Translations under genes and position numbers: made by a program | NCBI RefSeq assembly: GCF_000717275.1 | Contig: NZ_JNYV01000013.1 | Location: 34,626-98,625, forward strand | Source of the DNA: Kitasatospora arboriphila | GTDB taxonomy: Bacteria > Actinomycetota > Actinomycetes > Mycobacteriales > Mycobacteriaceae | Direction of reading: 5' to 3' | DNA: 64,000 nucleotides | Part shown: piece after piece, positions 1 through 8,292 of the stretch | Position numbering within the stretch: position 1 is the first letter of the stretch | Layout of the letters: every line of letters starts with the position of its first letter | Notes under the pieces: generated by a model | Databases searched by the model: none | What the model saw: the letters and a program-made list of their open reading frames with translations, nothing else | Told to the model about the DNA's origin: nothing

Positions 1-1
1 G

Positions 2-577
2 CTGGATTGCGAGCAGTCACGGTCATTGGCGGGCCGATCGCGGTGGAAGGGCCTGGTGACGATCGGGGAGAACGCGCTCACCGCCGTTCTCGAACTCATC
101 AACTCTGCCGGCGATGCGCCGGTAACCAGCGAAGACCTCACGGCCGCCTTGATGAACTCGGTCGACGGCGGAGATCGAATAGTTCTGGGAGAGAGAAATC
201 TTGGCCCACCACCGCCGATCAAGGCGCCGCCGACCCCCGACGGGCACGGCGGTTGGAGTACGCCGCCGCCCGGCGCCTTGCGATACAGACCCGGATCGAA
301 GCTTGCCCGAATAGTTCGCGCCCTCGACGGGCACTGCCGCTATCCGGGTTGCACCGTGCCCGCTGACAAGTGCGAACTCGACCACGTCGTCCCGTTCAAC
401 CATGCCAACCCGTTCGCCGGCGGCTGGACCATCGAGGCAAACTTCGAATGCCTGTGCAAGGAGCACCACGACATGAAGACGCTCGGCATCATTCAGGTGA
501 TGATGCAAGGCAACCGCACGATCTGGTTCAGCACCCGCGCCGGCCAACAGGTCGTGACCAAAGCTGCGGTCCGCTAG
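2..577 (+). CDS. HNH endonuclease, DUF222/13E12-type (5' end outside window)
   Basis: C-terminal 191 residues of an HNH nuclease-type protein; the frame is open to the left edge, so the start and most of the DUF222 domain lie outside. The visible part holds a zinc-binding HNH module: a CxxxxC pair (CRYPGC), then ELDHVVPFNHANP and ECLCKEHHDMKT, giving the expected Cys, His and Asn positions. This is the usual C-terminus of the DUF222/13E12 family, which is multi-copy in mycobacteria and relatives. Its biological role is unsettled; the family is often treated as mobile or repeat-associated. The stop TAG shares a CTAG palindrome with the stop of the convergent sigma-factor gene. Confidence 0.88.
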   Translation: MDCEQSRSLAGRSRWKGLVTIGENALTAVLELINSAGDAPVTSEDLTAALMNSVDGGDRIVLGERNLGPPPPIKAPPTPDGHGGWSTPPPGALRYRPGSKLARIVRALDGHCRYPGCTVPADKCELDHVVPFNHANPFAGGWTIEANFECLCKEHHDMKTLGIIQVMMQGNRTIWFSTRAGQQVVTKAAVR

Positions 578-1452
578 ATGACGCCCGAGAAATCGAGCTG
601 CGCCAACCGCTCTGGATCGGCCACGATATTCATCGCCACCACACGGCCATCGGACACAGTGAACGCGGCGATCGACGACACCGCGTCGCCCGAGAACGCC
701 AGCACACCGATGCCGCCGTTCATGCGCACCATCTGCGTCCGCTCGGTGAACCGCTGGAACGTGATCGCGCCCCGGGCCGCAGCCTCGGCGCCCAGCACCT
801 CGACAGGTGCGCGGTCCGCGGCCACGTCGGTACGGATGACGATGTTCGGATCCAGCACAGCCATCAGCGCCTGCAGGTCGCCACCCCGAGCCGCAGCCGT
901 GAAGGCCTCCACCACCCGCCGCTGCTCGGCCAGACCATGCGATCGCGGCGTCGCCCCCTGCACCCGAGAACGCGCGCGACTGGCCAACTTGCGGGCAGCC
1001 GACGGCGTCTTACCCACAATCGGCGCCACCTCATCGAATGGCATCGCGAACAGATCATGCAGAACAAACGCCAAACGCTCACTCGGGCTCAGCGTCTCCA
1101 ACACCACCAACAACGCGACACTCACCGAATCGGCCAGTACCGCCTGGCCCTCCGGATCGTCGGCCGCATCGAGTGGAGCCAGGATCGGGTCGGGTACATG
1201 GACGATCTCCAGTGGCTCCTCCTGGCGGGTCCGCCTGGACCGCAACATGTTCAAACACACCCGCGACGTGATCGTGGTGAACCAGCCCCCGATGTTCGAG
1301 ATCTCATCGGTGTCGGCGCCGGCCACCTTCAGCCAGGTCTCCTGAACAGCATCCTCGGCCTCGCTGAGCGAACCCAGCATCCGATAGGCCACCGCCCGTA
1401 GATGCCCGCGATTCGCCTCGAACTCGGCGAGCAGAAAATCGTTTGTCTCCAT
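574..1452 (-). CDS. ECF41-type sigma factor with SnoaL-like C-terminal domain (SigJ-like)
   Basis: 292-aa extracytoplasmic-function sigma factor. Sigma-2 spans roughly residues 8-75 (HLRAVAYRMLGS, EDAVQETWLK), sigma-4 roughly 115-170 (LSPSERLAFVLHD, then a helix-turn-helix), and a SnoaL/NTF2-like domain fills residues 180-292. This fused C-terminal domain defines the ECF41 group, where it modulates sigma activity in place of an anti-sigma factor. The end, with a DGR motif and ADPERL, resembles the conserved DGGGR and NPDKL motifs of the group. It is divergent from an AhpD-like carboxymuconolactone decarboxylase gene, the classic ECF41 target, so it probably drives that gene and itself. M. tuberculosis SigJ is the nearest familiar homologue. 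Confidence 0.93.
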   Translation of the reverse strand: METNDFLLAEFEANRGHLRAVAYRMLGSLSEAEDAVQETWLKVAGADTDEISNIGGWFTTITSRVCLNMLRSRRTRQEEPLEIVHVPDPILAPLDAADDPEGQAVLADSVSVALLVVLETLSPSERLAFVLHDLFAMPFDEVAPIVGKTPSAARKLASRARSRVQGATPRSHGLAEQRRVVEAFTAAARGGDLQALMAVLDPNIVIRTDVAADRAPVEVLGAEAAARGAITFQRFTERTQMVRMNGGIGVLAFSGDAVSSIAAFTVSDGRVVAMNIVADPERLAQLDFSGVI

Positions 1453-1475
1453 CGGTCACATTCCCCTTCTCCGTC

Positions 1476-1516
1476 GTGTCAGAGCTATGAACCGCCCGAC
1501 ACGGCCGATGTGACAC
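1476..1516. promoter_or_regulatory. paired TGTCA elements between divergent ECF41 sigma factor and its likely target
   Basis: GTGTCA at 1476-1481 on the plus strand and the opposing TGACAC at 1511-1516 (TGTCACA on the minus strand, 1515-1509) form an outward-spaced inverted pair. TGTCACA is the reported -35 element of ECF41 promoters, so each copy could serve one of the two divergent genes. I could not find a convincing CGTC -10 at the expected distance for either copy, so the assignment is tentative. Confidence 0.35.
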
Positions 1517-1546
1517 AACATCGCCGCCCCGATGAAGGAGTCCGCA

Positions 1547-2005
1547 ATGACCGCACGCATGACCAACCCCGCCACCGTTCTGCCGCAGGCAACCAAGGCC
1601 ATCCCACACCTGTTCGGAGCAATGGACCAAGGCGGTCTGTCGGCCTCACTCCGCGAAATCCTCGCACTGAGGGTCAGCCAGATCAACGGCTGCGCCGCCT
1701 GCGTCCACGCCCACGCCAAGAACCTGAAGGCGGAGGAGGAAAGTGACGACCGCATCTCCACCGTGGCCGTCTGGCGCGAATCGCCCTTCTTCACCGAACC
1801 CGAACGCGCCGCGCTCAACCTCGCCGAGTACGCCACCCGTCTGGCCGACTCCCGCGGCCACGCAGTACCCGACACCGTCTGGGACGAAGCTGCCGACAAC
1901 TTCGACGAGAAGGAACTGTCGGCGATCATCTTGCTGATCGCCACCACGAACTTCTTCAACCGCATCAACGTGACGATCCAGGAACCAGCAGGCACCACCT
2001 GGTGA
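1547..2005 (+). CDS. carboxymuconolactone decarboxylase / AhpD-like protein
   Basis: 152-aa AhpD-fold protein. The active-site helix carries Cys49-x-x-Cys52 and His56 (NGCAACVHAH), the alkylhydroperoxidase-type redox motif; such proteins reduce peroxides or act as general thiol oxidoreductases, usually as cytosolic oligomers. The ATG at 1547 is preferred over one at 1532 because AAGGAG (1535-1540) sits 6 nt before it. Divergent from the ECF41 sigma gene, a pairing known as a regulatory unit in many actinobacteria and other phyla. The physiological substrate cannot be read from sequence. Confidence 0.9.
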   Translation: MTARMTNPATVLPQATKAIPHLFGAMDQGGLSASLREILALRVSQINGCAACVHAHAKNLKAEEESDDRISTVAVWRESPFFTEPERAALNLAEYATRLADSRGHAVPDTVWDEAADNFDEKELSAIILLIATTNFFNRINVTIQEPAGTTW

Positions 2006-2032
2006 GCGCACCCTGGCAGCTAACCTCTTCGT

Positions 2033-2602
2033 GTGCTGCTCTCCGACCGCGACATCCGCGCCCAGATCGCTGATGGCCGCCTGGCCATCGAGCCCTTCGA
2101 CCCCGTGCTGGTGCAACCCTCCAGCATCGACGTCCGGCTCGATGGCCTGTTCCGGGTGTTCAACAACACCCGGTACACCCACATCGACCCCGCCCAGCGC
2201 CAAGACGATCTGACAACGCTGGTCGAGCGTGAAGAAGGGGAGCCGTTTGTCCTGCACCCCGGCGAGTTCGTCCTCGGATCGACCCTCGAGGTCTGCACCC
2301 TGCCCGACGACCTCGCAGGCCGCCTCGAAGGCAAATCGTCGCTCGGCCGCCTCGGACTGCTGACCCACTCGACGGCCGGGTTCATCGACCCGGGCTTCAC
2401 CGGACACATCACTCTGGAACTGTCGAACGTGGCCAACCTGCCGATCACCCTCTGGCCGGGCATGAAGATCGGCCAGCTGTGTCTCATCAAGCTGTCCAGC
2501 CCGGCAGAGTTCCCCTACGGAAGCGCCTCGGTCGGATCGAAATACCAGGGTCAACGCGGACCGACTCCGTCGAAGGCCTACCTCAACTTTTCGCACGACT
2601 GA
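2033..2602 (+). CDS. dcd: dCTP deaminase, bifunctional dCTP deaminase/dUTPase type
   Basis: 189-aa cytosolic trimeric enzyme making dUMP from dCTP. Almost every stretch matches M. tuberculosis Dcd (Rv0321), which both deaminates dCTP and hydrolyses the dUTP formed: [11 protein letters not shown], the [11 protein letters not shown] motif, and [20 protein letters not shown], which contains the catalytic Glu. Length equals the family norm. The GTG start gives the conserved MLLSDRD N-terminus. It lies 59 bp before the UDP-glucose dehydrogenase gene, the same neighbour as in M. tuberculosis, though the link is positional rather than metabolic. Confidence 0.96.
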   Translation: MLLSDRDIRAQIADGRLAIEPFDPVLVQPSSIDVRLDGLFRVFNNTRYTHIDPAQRQDDLTTLVEREEGEPFVLHPGEFVLGSTLEVCTLPDDLAGRLEGKSSLGRLGLLTHSTAGFIDPGFTGHITLELSNVANLPITLWPGMKIGQLCLIKLSSPAEFPYGSASVGSKYQGQRGPTPSKAYLNFSHD

Positions 2603-2661
2603 CCCCGACTCGTCACCTCGACCACCCCGGCCAGACAGACATAGTCCGTACGCAGATGGGT

Positions 2662-4029
2662 ATGACCGAACGTATGAAGGTGACAGTTTTTGGTTGCGGC
2701 TATCTCGGGGCCACCCACGCAGCATGTATGGCCGAACTCGGACACGAAGTCCTCGGTGTCGACGTGGACGAGGCGAAGATCGCGACCCTCGTTGCCGGTG
2801 ACCTGCCCTTCTACGAACCCGGACTCGTCGAGGTCCTGCGTCGCAACCTCGACAACGGACGACTGCGTTTCACCACCGACTACGACGAAGCGGCGGACTT
2901 CGCCGCCATCCACTTCCTCGGGGTCGGAACTCCCCAGAAGAAGGGCGAGTACGCCGCCGACCTCCGGCACGTCCACAGCATGCTCGACGAGCTCGTCCCG
3001 CGACTGCGTGGCGAGCACCTCATCATCGGTAAGTCGACGGTGCCCGTGGGAACCGCCGCCGATCTGCAACGCCGCGCCACCGCGGGAGCGCATGAGGCGG
3101 CAACCATCGAGGTGGCCTGGAACCCCGAGTTCCTCCGCGAGGGCTTCGCGATCCAGGACACCCTGCACCCCGACCGCATCGTGCTGGGCACAGATCGCTC
3201 CAACGCTGAGAGCCACGCCGAGAAGCTGGTGCGCGAACTCTACGCAGACCTGCTCGCCGAGGAGATCCCTTTCCTGCACACCGACCTGGCGACCGCCGAA
3301 TTGGTCAAGGTCTCGGCGAACGCCTTTCTCGCAACCAAGATCTCATTCATCAACGCCATCAGCGAGGTGTGTGAGGCAAGTGGCGCCGACGTCTCGATGC
3401 TGGCCGACGCGATCGGCTACGACAACCGCATCGGCCGCCGATTCCTCAACGCCGGATTGGGTTTCGGCGGAGGTTGCCTCCCCAAGGACATCAGGGCATT
3501 CATGGCCAGAGCCGGCGAACTCGGCGCCGACCAGGCGCTGACCTTCCTGCGCGAAGTGGACTCGATCAACATGCGCCGTCGCACAGCCATGGTGGAACTG
3601 ACCACCAAAGTGTGTGGCGGAAGCCTGCTCGGCGCCAACATCGCCGTTCTCGGCGCGGCATTCAAGCCCGAGAGCGATGACGTACGAGACTCGCCGGCAT
3701 TGAACGTCGCCGGTCAACTCCAATTGCAGGGCGCGACCGTCAACGTGTTCGACCCCAAGGCAATCGCCAACTCTCGCAAGATGTTTCCCACCCTCACCTA
3801 CGCCTCATCCGCCCGCGAGGCCTGCGAGCACGCCGACGCCGTGCTCGTCCTCACCGAGTGGGCCGAGTTCGTGCACATGGAACCCGATTCGCTCGCACCC
3901 GTGGTGCGCAAGACCAACATCGTCGACGGCAGGCGGTGCCTGAACGCCGGCCAGTGGATCGCCGCCGGATGGCAGTACCACGCTCTGGGCGGCAACACGA
4001 ACGCCGTGGCAGAGCTGGTCAGTCCGTAG
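2662..4029 (+). CDS. UDP-glucose 6-dehydrogenase
   Basis: 455-aa UDP-sugar dehydrogenase oxidising UDP-glucose to UDP-glucuronate with two NAD+ turnovers. The Rossmann motif GCGYLG opens the protein, STVPVGTA and AWNPEFLREG follow, and the catalytic cysteine is Cys272 in GFGGGCLPKD; the C-terminal UDP-binding domain includes AAFKPESDDVRDSP. It is the orthologue by position and sequence of Rv0322 (udgA). The start is uncertain: in-frame ATGs lie at 2656, 2662 and 2674, and homologues align from the last. Its stop overlaps the convergent MerR gene by 11 bp. UDP-glucuronate would feed extracellular polysaccharide or glycolipid synthesis. Confidence 0.93.
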   Translation: MTERMKVTVFGCGYLGATHAACMAELGHEVLGVDVDEAKIATLVAGDLPFYEPGLVEVLRRNLDNGRLRFTTDYDEAADFAAIHFLGVGTPQKKGEYAADLRHVHSMLDELVPRLRGEHLIIGKSTVPVGTAADLQRRATAGAHEAATIEVAWNPEFLREGFAIQDTLHPDRIVLGTDRSNAESHAEKLVRELYADLLAEEIPFLHTDLATAELVKVSANAFLATKISFINAISEVCEASGADVSMLADAIGYDNRIGRRFLNAGLGFGGGCLPKDIRAFMARAGELGADQALTFLREVDSINMRRRTAMVELTTKVCGGSLLGANIAVLGAAFKPESDDVRDSPALNVAGQLQLQGATVNVFDPKAIANSRKMFPTLTYASSAREACEHADAVLVLTEWAEFVHMEPDSLAPVVRKTNIVDGRRCLNAGQWIAAGWQYHALGGNTNAVAELVSP

Positions 4030-4747
4030 CCTTGCGGAGGTAGTCGTCGAGCTGATGGGCGAGATCGCGGTCGAGGGCACGGTCGAGTGCGCTGTGAGCC
4101 GAAATGGTCGCGGTGCGGCGCATCTCGCCGATCAACTCTGCGGCCCAGTCGCTTTCGGAACCCTCCGAGGGAACCCAGCCCTCACCGCGTTCGGACTCGA
4201 CCACGTCGCGGCCGGCTGAGATGAGGGTGGAGGCGACGGCGGCCATCTCCTTCTCGACCTTGCCGTGGACGTCAAGGATCTTCGACAGCGTCAAACCCAA
4301 TTTGGTGAGCCGTCCGAAGGCGTAGACGGTCTCGCGGTCGCGCAACACGTAGTCGTCACCGTCGGCCTCGATCAGACCGAAGTCTTCAAGACTCTTGTAG
4401 TGAGACGGGTTGCGGGAGTTGAGCAATGACTTGAGGGCCTCGGACGAGATGGTCTCCGATCGCGCCTTCGACCACGGTTCGGTGACCACCTCCCGGATCC
4501 CGAGGACATCGACGAGGTCGTCGCCGCGTTGCACACCCAGGAGGAAGTCGGCGATGTGCCGGATCGTGAAACCGCGGTGCAGCAGGTCGTTGATCACCTT
4601 GAGCCGGGCGAGATGGGTGTCGGTGTAGATCGCGATCCGTCCGCGACGGGTGGGGCGTGGCAGCAGCCCGCGGTCCTGATACCCACGCACATTGCGCGTG
4701 GTGGTTCCCGCGGCGCGTGCGAGGTCGTCGATCCGGTACTCGGTCAC
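4019..4747 (-). CDS. MerR-family transcriptional regulator
   Basis: 242-aa DNA-binding regulator. The first 70 residues are a MerR winged helix-turn-helix (YRIDDLARAAGTTTRNVRGYQ, then GLLPRPTRRGRIAIYTDTHLARL). The effector half, residues 75-242, is long and helical, has no Cys cluster for metals and matches no ligand domain I recognise, so the signal is unknown. It is convergent with the UDP-glucose dehydrogenase gene and divergent from the half-Hsp70 membrane protein gene; the roughly 200-bp shared intergenic region is the natural place for its operator. Confidence 0.88.
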   Translation of the reverse strand: MTEYRIDDLARAAGTTTRNVRGYQDRGLLPRPTRRGRIAIYTDTHLARLKVINDLLHRGFTIRHIADFLLGVQRGDDLVDVLGIREVVTEPWSKARSETISSEALKSLLNSRNPSHYKSLEDFGLIEADGDDYVLRDRETVYAFGRLTKLGLTLSKILDVHGKVEKEMAAVASTLISAGRDVVESERGEGWVPSEGSESDWAAELIGEMRRTATISAHSALDRALDRDLAHQLDDYLRKATD

Positions 4748-4892
4748 CCCGAGATTCTAAACCGGCTGTCACGATGCCAGTTCTGACCGTGACATTGACG
4801 AATGACACAATTGTTATTGACACTCGCAACGCTGCGATGGCGGCTGAACAAGACATACAGGACAGTCCCGTGCAGAATGGCCATCGAACGGT

Positions 4893-4922
4893 TGCTACTG
4901 GTGAATGACTGCTACTGGTGAA
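4893..4922. repeat. 13-bp direct repeat ahead of half-Hsp70 gene
   Basis: TGCTACTGGTGAA occurs at 4893-4905 and again at 4910-4922, a 17-bp period, ending just before the ribosome-binding site (AGGAGG, 4931-4936) of the gene starting at 4946. It may be a simple duplication, or a repeated site for the divergent MerR regulator. Nothing else in the 198 bp between the two genes stands out. Confidence 0.5.
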
Positions 4923-4945
4923 CGACGACGAGGAGGTCGAGAGCA

Positions 4946-5989
4946 GTGATCTGGCTCGACCCATCGCTTCTGCGCACGGTTCGTGACCTCCTGCACTCAG
5001 CATCCGGCCAGGTCGGACCGGCCTTTGCCCTGATCGATCTCGACGATGGCGGTCTGCGTGGTGCCGCGGTCGACTCCGCAACCGGTCAATGTCTGATGCA
5101 GCTCGACGACCATGACCTGCAGGGCAGGGCTTTCGACCGCTCGGTGGCCGACTACCTGGTTCGCACCGGCAAGGCCCCGATGCCCGAGAACGCCGAGTGG
5201 GCGCGTGAACTGCTCGATCTCATGTCCAAGGCCCGCTCGGCGCTCAGCCGTTCGGACGGGACATTCGTGATGGGTCACGAGTACGTCGGCATGCTGCGGG
5301 TGACCCGGACCGACCTCGACGATGCCCTGGCTCCCGCGGTGGCGCGTGCGGTCAGCGTGGCGCGATCGATCGCCGCCGGCTCACCTGCCCCGGTCGCGGC
5401 CGTGGTCCTGATGCCCGACCACGTGATCTGGCCCGGTTTGCAAGCGGCATTGACAACCGGACTGCATGACCTGCCCGTCCTGGCGATGCACGCGGACGTC
5501 CCGCTCGCGGTACCGGGACGGCATGCGCGGCCGGCACCGGTCGTCGAACCGGAATCGGAACTTCAGCTCGTGCAGGAACCCGAACCGGCGCCACCACCCG
5601 TGGACAACCGGCGCCAGAACCGGCTTGTGCTGATCGGTGCAGCGCTGATTGCCGGCCTGATCGTCGTCGGCGGCGCCACCCTGGTGGCCGCGCCGTGGAG
5701 CGAAGATACCGGTCAACCGCAGTCTCAGCGGTATCTGCGCACCCCGGAGACGAGCACTGCGGTGTCGGCAACGCCTGCCCCCGCGCAGTCGCCGACCGCG
5801 TCATCGGCCCCGACCACGACCCCGCCGCCCCTGCCGCCGATCAACACCGAAGCCGCGCTCGCCCCGGTGATGCGCTACACCGCACCCCCGCCGCCTCCGC
5901 CGCCGACGACAACACGGCGACCGGCACGGCCTGCGCCGAACACGATTCCCAACCCCATTCCGGGGTTGCCTCCGATTCTGCTGCCCTGA
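4946..5989 (+). CDS. membrane protein with Hsp70 lobe-II-like domain and Pro-rich tail
   Basis: 347-aa protein not matching a named family I know. Residues 25-190 follow the order of the second half of an Hsp70 ATPase domain: an ALIDLDDGGL segment where DLGGGT would be, then a RAFDRSVADYL helix like the GGDDFDxxLxxYL region, then RVTRTDLDDALAPAV like the LTRAEFE segment, and VAAVVLMPDHVIWPGLQAAL in place of the adenosine motif GGSSRIP. The phosphate and adenosine motifs are degenerate, so ATP binding is doubtful. One membrane helix follows (about 226-248), then a roughly 100-residue Pro/Thr/Ala tail. GTG start chosen for AGGAGG 9 nt upstream. Probably N-in/C-out topology. Function unknown. 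Confidence 0.72.
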   Translation: MIWLDPSLLRTVRDLLHSASGQVGPAFALIDLDDGGLRGAAVDSATGQCLMQLDDHDLQGRAFDRSVADYLVRTGKAPMPENAEWARELLDLMSKARSALSRSDGTFVMGHEYVGMLRVTRTDLDDALAPAVARAVSVARSIAAGSPAPVAAVVLMPDHVIWPGLQAALTTGLHDLPVLAMHADVPLAVPGRHARPAPVVEPESELQLVQEPEPAPPPVDNRRQNRLVLIGAALIAGLIVVGGATLVAAPWSEDTGQPQSQRYLRTPETSTAVSATPAPAQSPTASSAPTTTPPPLPPINTEAALAPVMRYTAPPPPPPPTTTRRPARPAPNTIPNPIPGLPPILLP

Positions 5990-5990
5990 G

Positions 5991-6584
5991 TCAGGGTGCG
6001 ACGCCTCGGCTGATCAGATCGAGGGTCTGGGTGTAGATGAACTCCCAGTGGTTGGTGGTGTCGGGAGGCCCGGCTCCATCGAGCTCCAGGCTCACGGCAC
6101 CGTGCACACAGGACCAGATCTGCAGCGTGAGGTCCATCGGCTCCCCGGCCCGGATGGTGCCCGCGGCCTGTCCGTAACGAACGATCTCGGTGAGCGCACC
6201 GAGGGCTGCTTCTCCGACTTCGCCTTCGGGCGCGCACTGGCCCGAGAACATGAGCCGGTAGAGCGTCGGTGACTTGTGTGCGAAGGCGCGATAGGTGTGA
6301 CCGGCGCGGTTCAACCGGACGCCGGCGTCGGAGTCGACAACGCTGCTGATCATCTTTCGCAGTTGCGAAAAACCCTCCGTGACAAGGGCATTGATCAGAC
6401 CATCCTTGCCGTCGAAGTGGTTGTAGACACCCATCGGCGCAACCTTGGCCTCTGACGCGACCGCGCGCACCGTCAGGCCGCGCACGCCGTGGGTGTCCAG
6501 GACACGCAGGGCGGCATCGAGGAGCAACCCTCGGACATCTCCGGCGGGGGTCCGTGATGCCGTCCTTGGCGATTTCGATGCCAC
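5991..6584 (-). CDS. TetR-family transcriptional regulator
   Basis: 197-aa repressor-type protein. The N-terminal helix-turn-helix lies at about residues 18-62 (LLLDAALRVLDTHG, LTVRAVASEAKVAPMGVYNHFDGKDGL); the remainder is the ligand-binding and dimerisation domain. I chose the GTG at 6584, with AAAGGA 8 nt upstream, over longer readings that would extend through the promoter. It is divergent from an MFS efflux gene with a palindrome between them, so it most likely represses the pump and itself until a pump substrate binds. Confidence 0.9.
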   Translation of the reverse strand: MASKSPRTASRTPAGDVRGLLLDAALRVLDTHGVRGLTVRAVASEAKVAPMGVYNHFDGKDGLINALVTEGFSQLRKMISSVVDSDAGVRLNRAGHTYRAFAHKSPTLYRLMFSGQCAPEGEVGEAALGALTEIVRYGQAAGTIRAGEPMDLTLQIWSCVHGAVSLELDGAGPPDTTNHWEFIYTQTLDLISRGVAP

Positions 6585-6640
6585 GTCGTCGATCCTTTCA
6601 CACCACTCGCACGATCCCTCTTGACATCGCAGTAGCACGC

Positions 6641-6683
6641 TGTTCTTCTTGTATAGAACAACGTACTACAACACTAGAACAGC
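6641..6683. promoter_or_regulatory. operator-like palindromes between tetR and MFS gene
   Basis: TGTTCT (6641-6646) and AGAACA (6655-6660) form a perfect inverted repeat with an 8-nt spacer; a second AGAACA followed by GC (6676-6683) also mirrors the GCTGTTCT at 6639-6646. Three half-sites within 45 bp of the divergent starts fit TetR dimer binding and autoregulation. A TTGACA at 6621-6626 could be a -35 for the pump gene, but no good -10 follows at normal spacing. Confidence 0.5.
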
Positions 6684-6705
6684 ATCCTACTTCAGGAGAG
6701 AGTCG

Positions 6706-8292
6706 ATGAGAAAGACAGAGCTGGTCGAACCCAAGACCGCCGCCCGGTCGCGCAATCGCTGGTGGGGCCTGGTCGCCCTCTGTGGCGCCGTGCTCCTGGT
6801 GATGATCGACAACACCATCGTCAACGTCGCGCTGCCGACCATCAGTCGGGATCTCGGCGCGAGCAACTCGGGACTGCAGTGGGTGGTGGACGCCTACACC
6901 CTCACATTTGCCGGACTACTGCTCACCGCAGGTCATTTCGCCGACAGGTTCGGCCGCCGCAAGGTACTCGTCATCGGCGTCGTCGGGTTCGCGGCGGTGT
7001 CGGTACTCGCTGCCGAATCGAGCTCGCTCGGACAACTCATCGCCACGCGTGCGGGACTCGGATTGTTTGCCTCACTGGTCTTTCCGGCCACCCTGGCCAT
7101 CCTGATCGGCATCTTCCCCGATCTCAAGGAGCGGGCCATCGCAGTGGGCATCTGGGCCGGCACCACCGGTATCGCCGTGGCCATCGGTCCCGTGCTCGGA
7201 GGTTGGCTGCTCGAGCACTACTCGTGGTCTTCGGTGTTCTGGGTCAATCTGCCGATCGCCGCAGCAGTGCTCGTCGGTGTTTACCTCGCGGTACCCAGTG
7301 GCGGCAAAGCCCAGCCGGGTCCGTTCGACCTCACCGGCGCAGCGACGTCCATCGCGGGCGTGACCCTGCTGGCCTACACACTGATCGAGGGACCGAATCA
7401 CGGGTGGGGATCGCTGCAGACCATCGCTGGATTCATCGGTGCAGCAGCGCTTTTGATCGGATTCGTGTATGTCGAACTGTGCTCGCGCCATCCCATCCTG
7501 GACGTGCGCCTGTTCAACAACCGGCCGTTCGCGGTGGCCTCGGGGCTGATCGCGGTCGCATTCTTCAGCCTGTTCGGGTTCATCTTCCTGATCACCCAGT
7601 ACTTCCAGGCCGTCAAGGGCTACGGCCCGCTGGAGGCCGGACTGCGCACCCTGCCGTTCGCGATCGTGATGGCCGCATTCTCGCCGCTCGCAATGGTGTT
7701 CGCCCGCAAGCTGGGGCCCGGGCGGGTTGCGGCCCTTGGATCATTGACGATGGCCGCAGGGTTCGCGTTGGTTCTCCTCGCAGGCAAAGACGCCTCCTAC
7801 TGGGGGCTGATCATCTGGTCCATGAGCCTGATGGCGGCGGGCCTCGCCCTGGTGCAGGGGCCGGCCACCAACATCATCACCAATTCCCTTGCACCGCAGC
7901 AAGCAGGTGCGGGCTCGGCGGTCAACGACGTGACGCGTGAGATCGGCGGCACCCTCGGGGTTGCCGTGCTCGGCTCGGTGCTGTCATCGGTCTACACATC
8001 GGGGATCGGTGACAAGCTCGATGGCAGCGGTCTGCCCCCGGAAGCCCTTGCCGCGTCCAAGGAATCGGTGATGGCCGGTGTGCAGGTGGCCTCGGCCATC
8101 CCGGGTCCCGGCGGTCAGCAGATGCTCGAGGTCATCCGTGACGCGTTTGTCGATGGGCTGCACGGTTCGGTGGTGGTGGCCGCCGTTGCTGCGGGCCTCG
8201 CTGCGCCGATCGCCTGGATCACCCTGCGGACCAGACAACTCGGTGCAGCGGTGGTGGTGGAGGACGATGCGCGTCAGGCGGAGTACTCGTAG
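6706..8292 (+). CDS. MFS drug efflux transporter, DHA2 (EmrB/QacA) family
   Basis: 528-aa inner-membrane proton antiporter with about 14 predicted helices. Family marks are DNTIVNVALPTI in helix 1, the motif-A loop GHFADRFGRRKVL and the motif-C helix around GPVLGGWLLEHYSW. Length fits the 14-TM DHA2 group, which exports lipophilic or cationic drugs. ATG at 6706 chosen for AGGAGAG 4 nt upstream. Controlled in all likelihood by the divergent TetR protein. Its 3' end overlaps the convergent monooxygenase remnant by 19 bp. The substrate cannot be predicted. Confidence 0.94.
   Translation: MRKTELVEPKTAARSRNRWWGLVALCGAVLLVMIDNTIVNVALPTISRDLGASNSGLQWVVDAYTLTFAGLLLTAGHFADRFGRRKVLVIGVVGFAAVSVLAAESSSLGQLIATRAGLGLFASLVFPATLAILIGIFPDLKERAIAVGIWAGTTGIAVAIGPVLGGWLLEHYSWSSVFWVNLPIAAAVLVGVYLAVPSGGKAQPGPFDLTGAATSIAGVTLLAYTLIEGPNHGWGSLQTIAGFIGAAALLIGFVYVELCSRHPILDVRLFNNRPFAVASGLIAVAFFSLFGFIFLITQYFQAVKGYGPLEAGLRTLPFAIVMAAFSPLAMVFARKLGPGRVAALGSLTMAAGFALVLLAGKDASYWGLIIWSMSLMAAGLALVQGPATNIITNSLAPQQAGAGSAVNDVTREIGGTLGVAVLGSVLSSVYTSGIGDKLDGSGLPPEALAASKESVMAGVQVASAIPGPGGQQMLEVIRDAFVDGLHGSVVVAAVAAGLAAPIAWITLRTRQLGAAVVVEDDARQAEYS

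Noticed and set aside
1..577. Insertion sequence or prophage remnant around the HNH gene
   Set aside because: DUF222/HNH genes are often repeated, but no inverted repeats, transposase or phage structural gene are visible.
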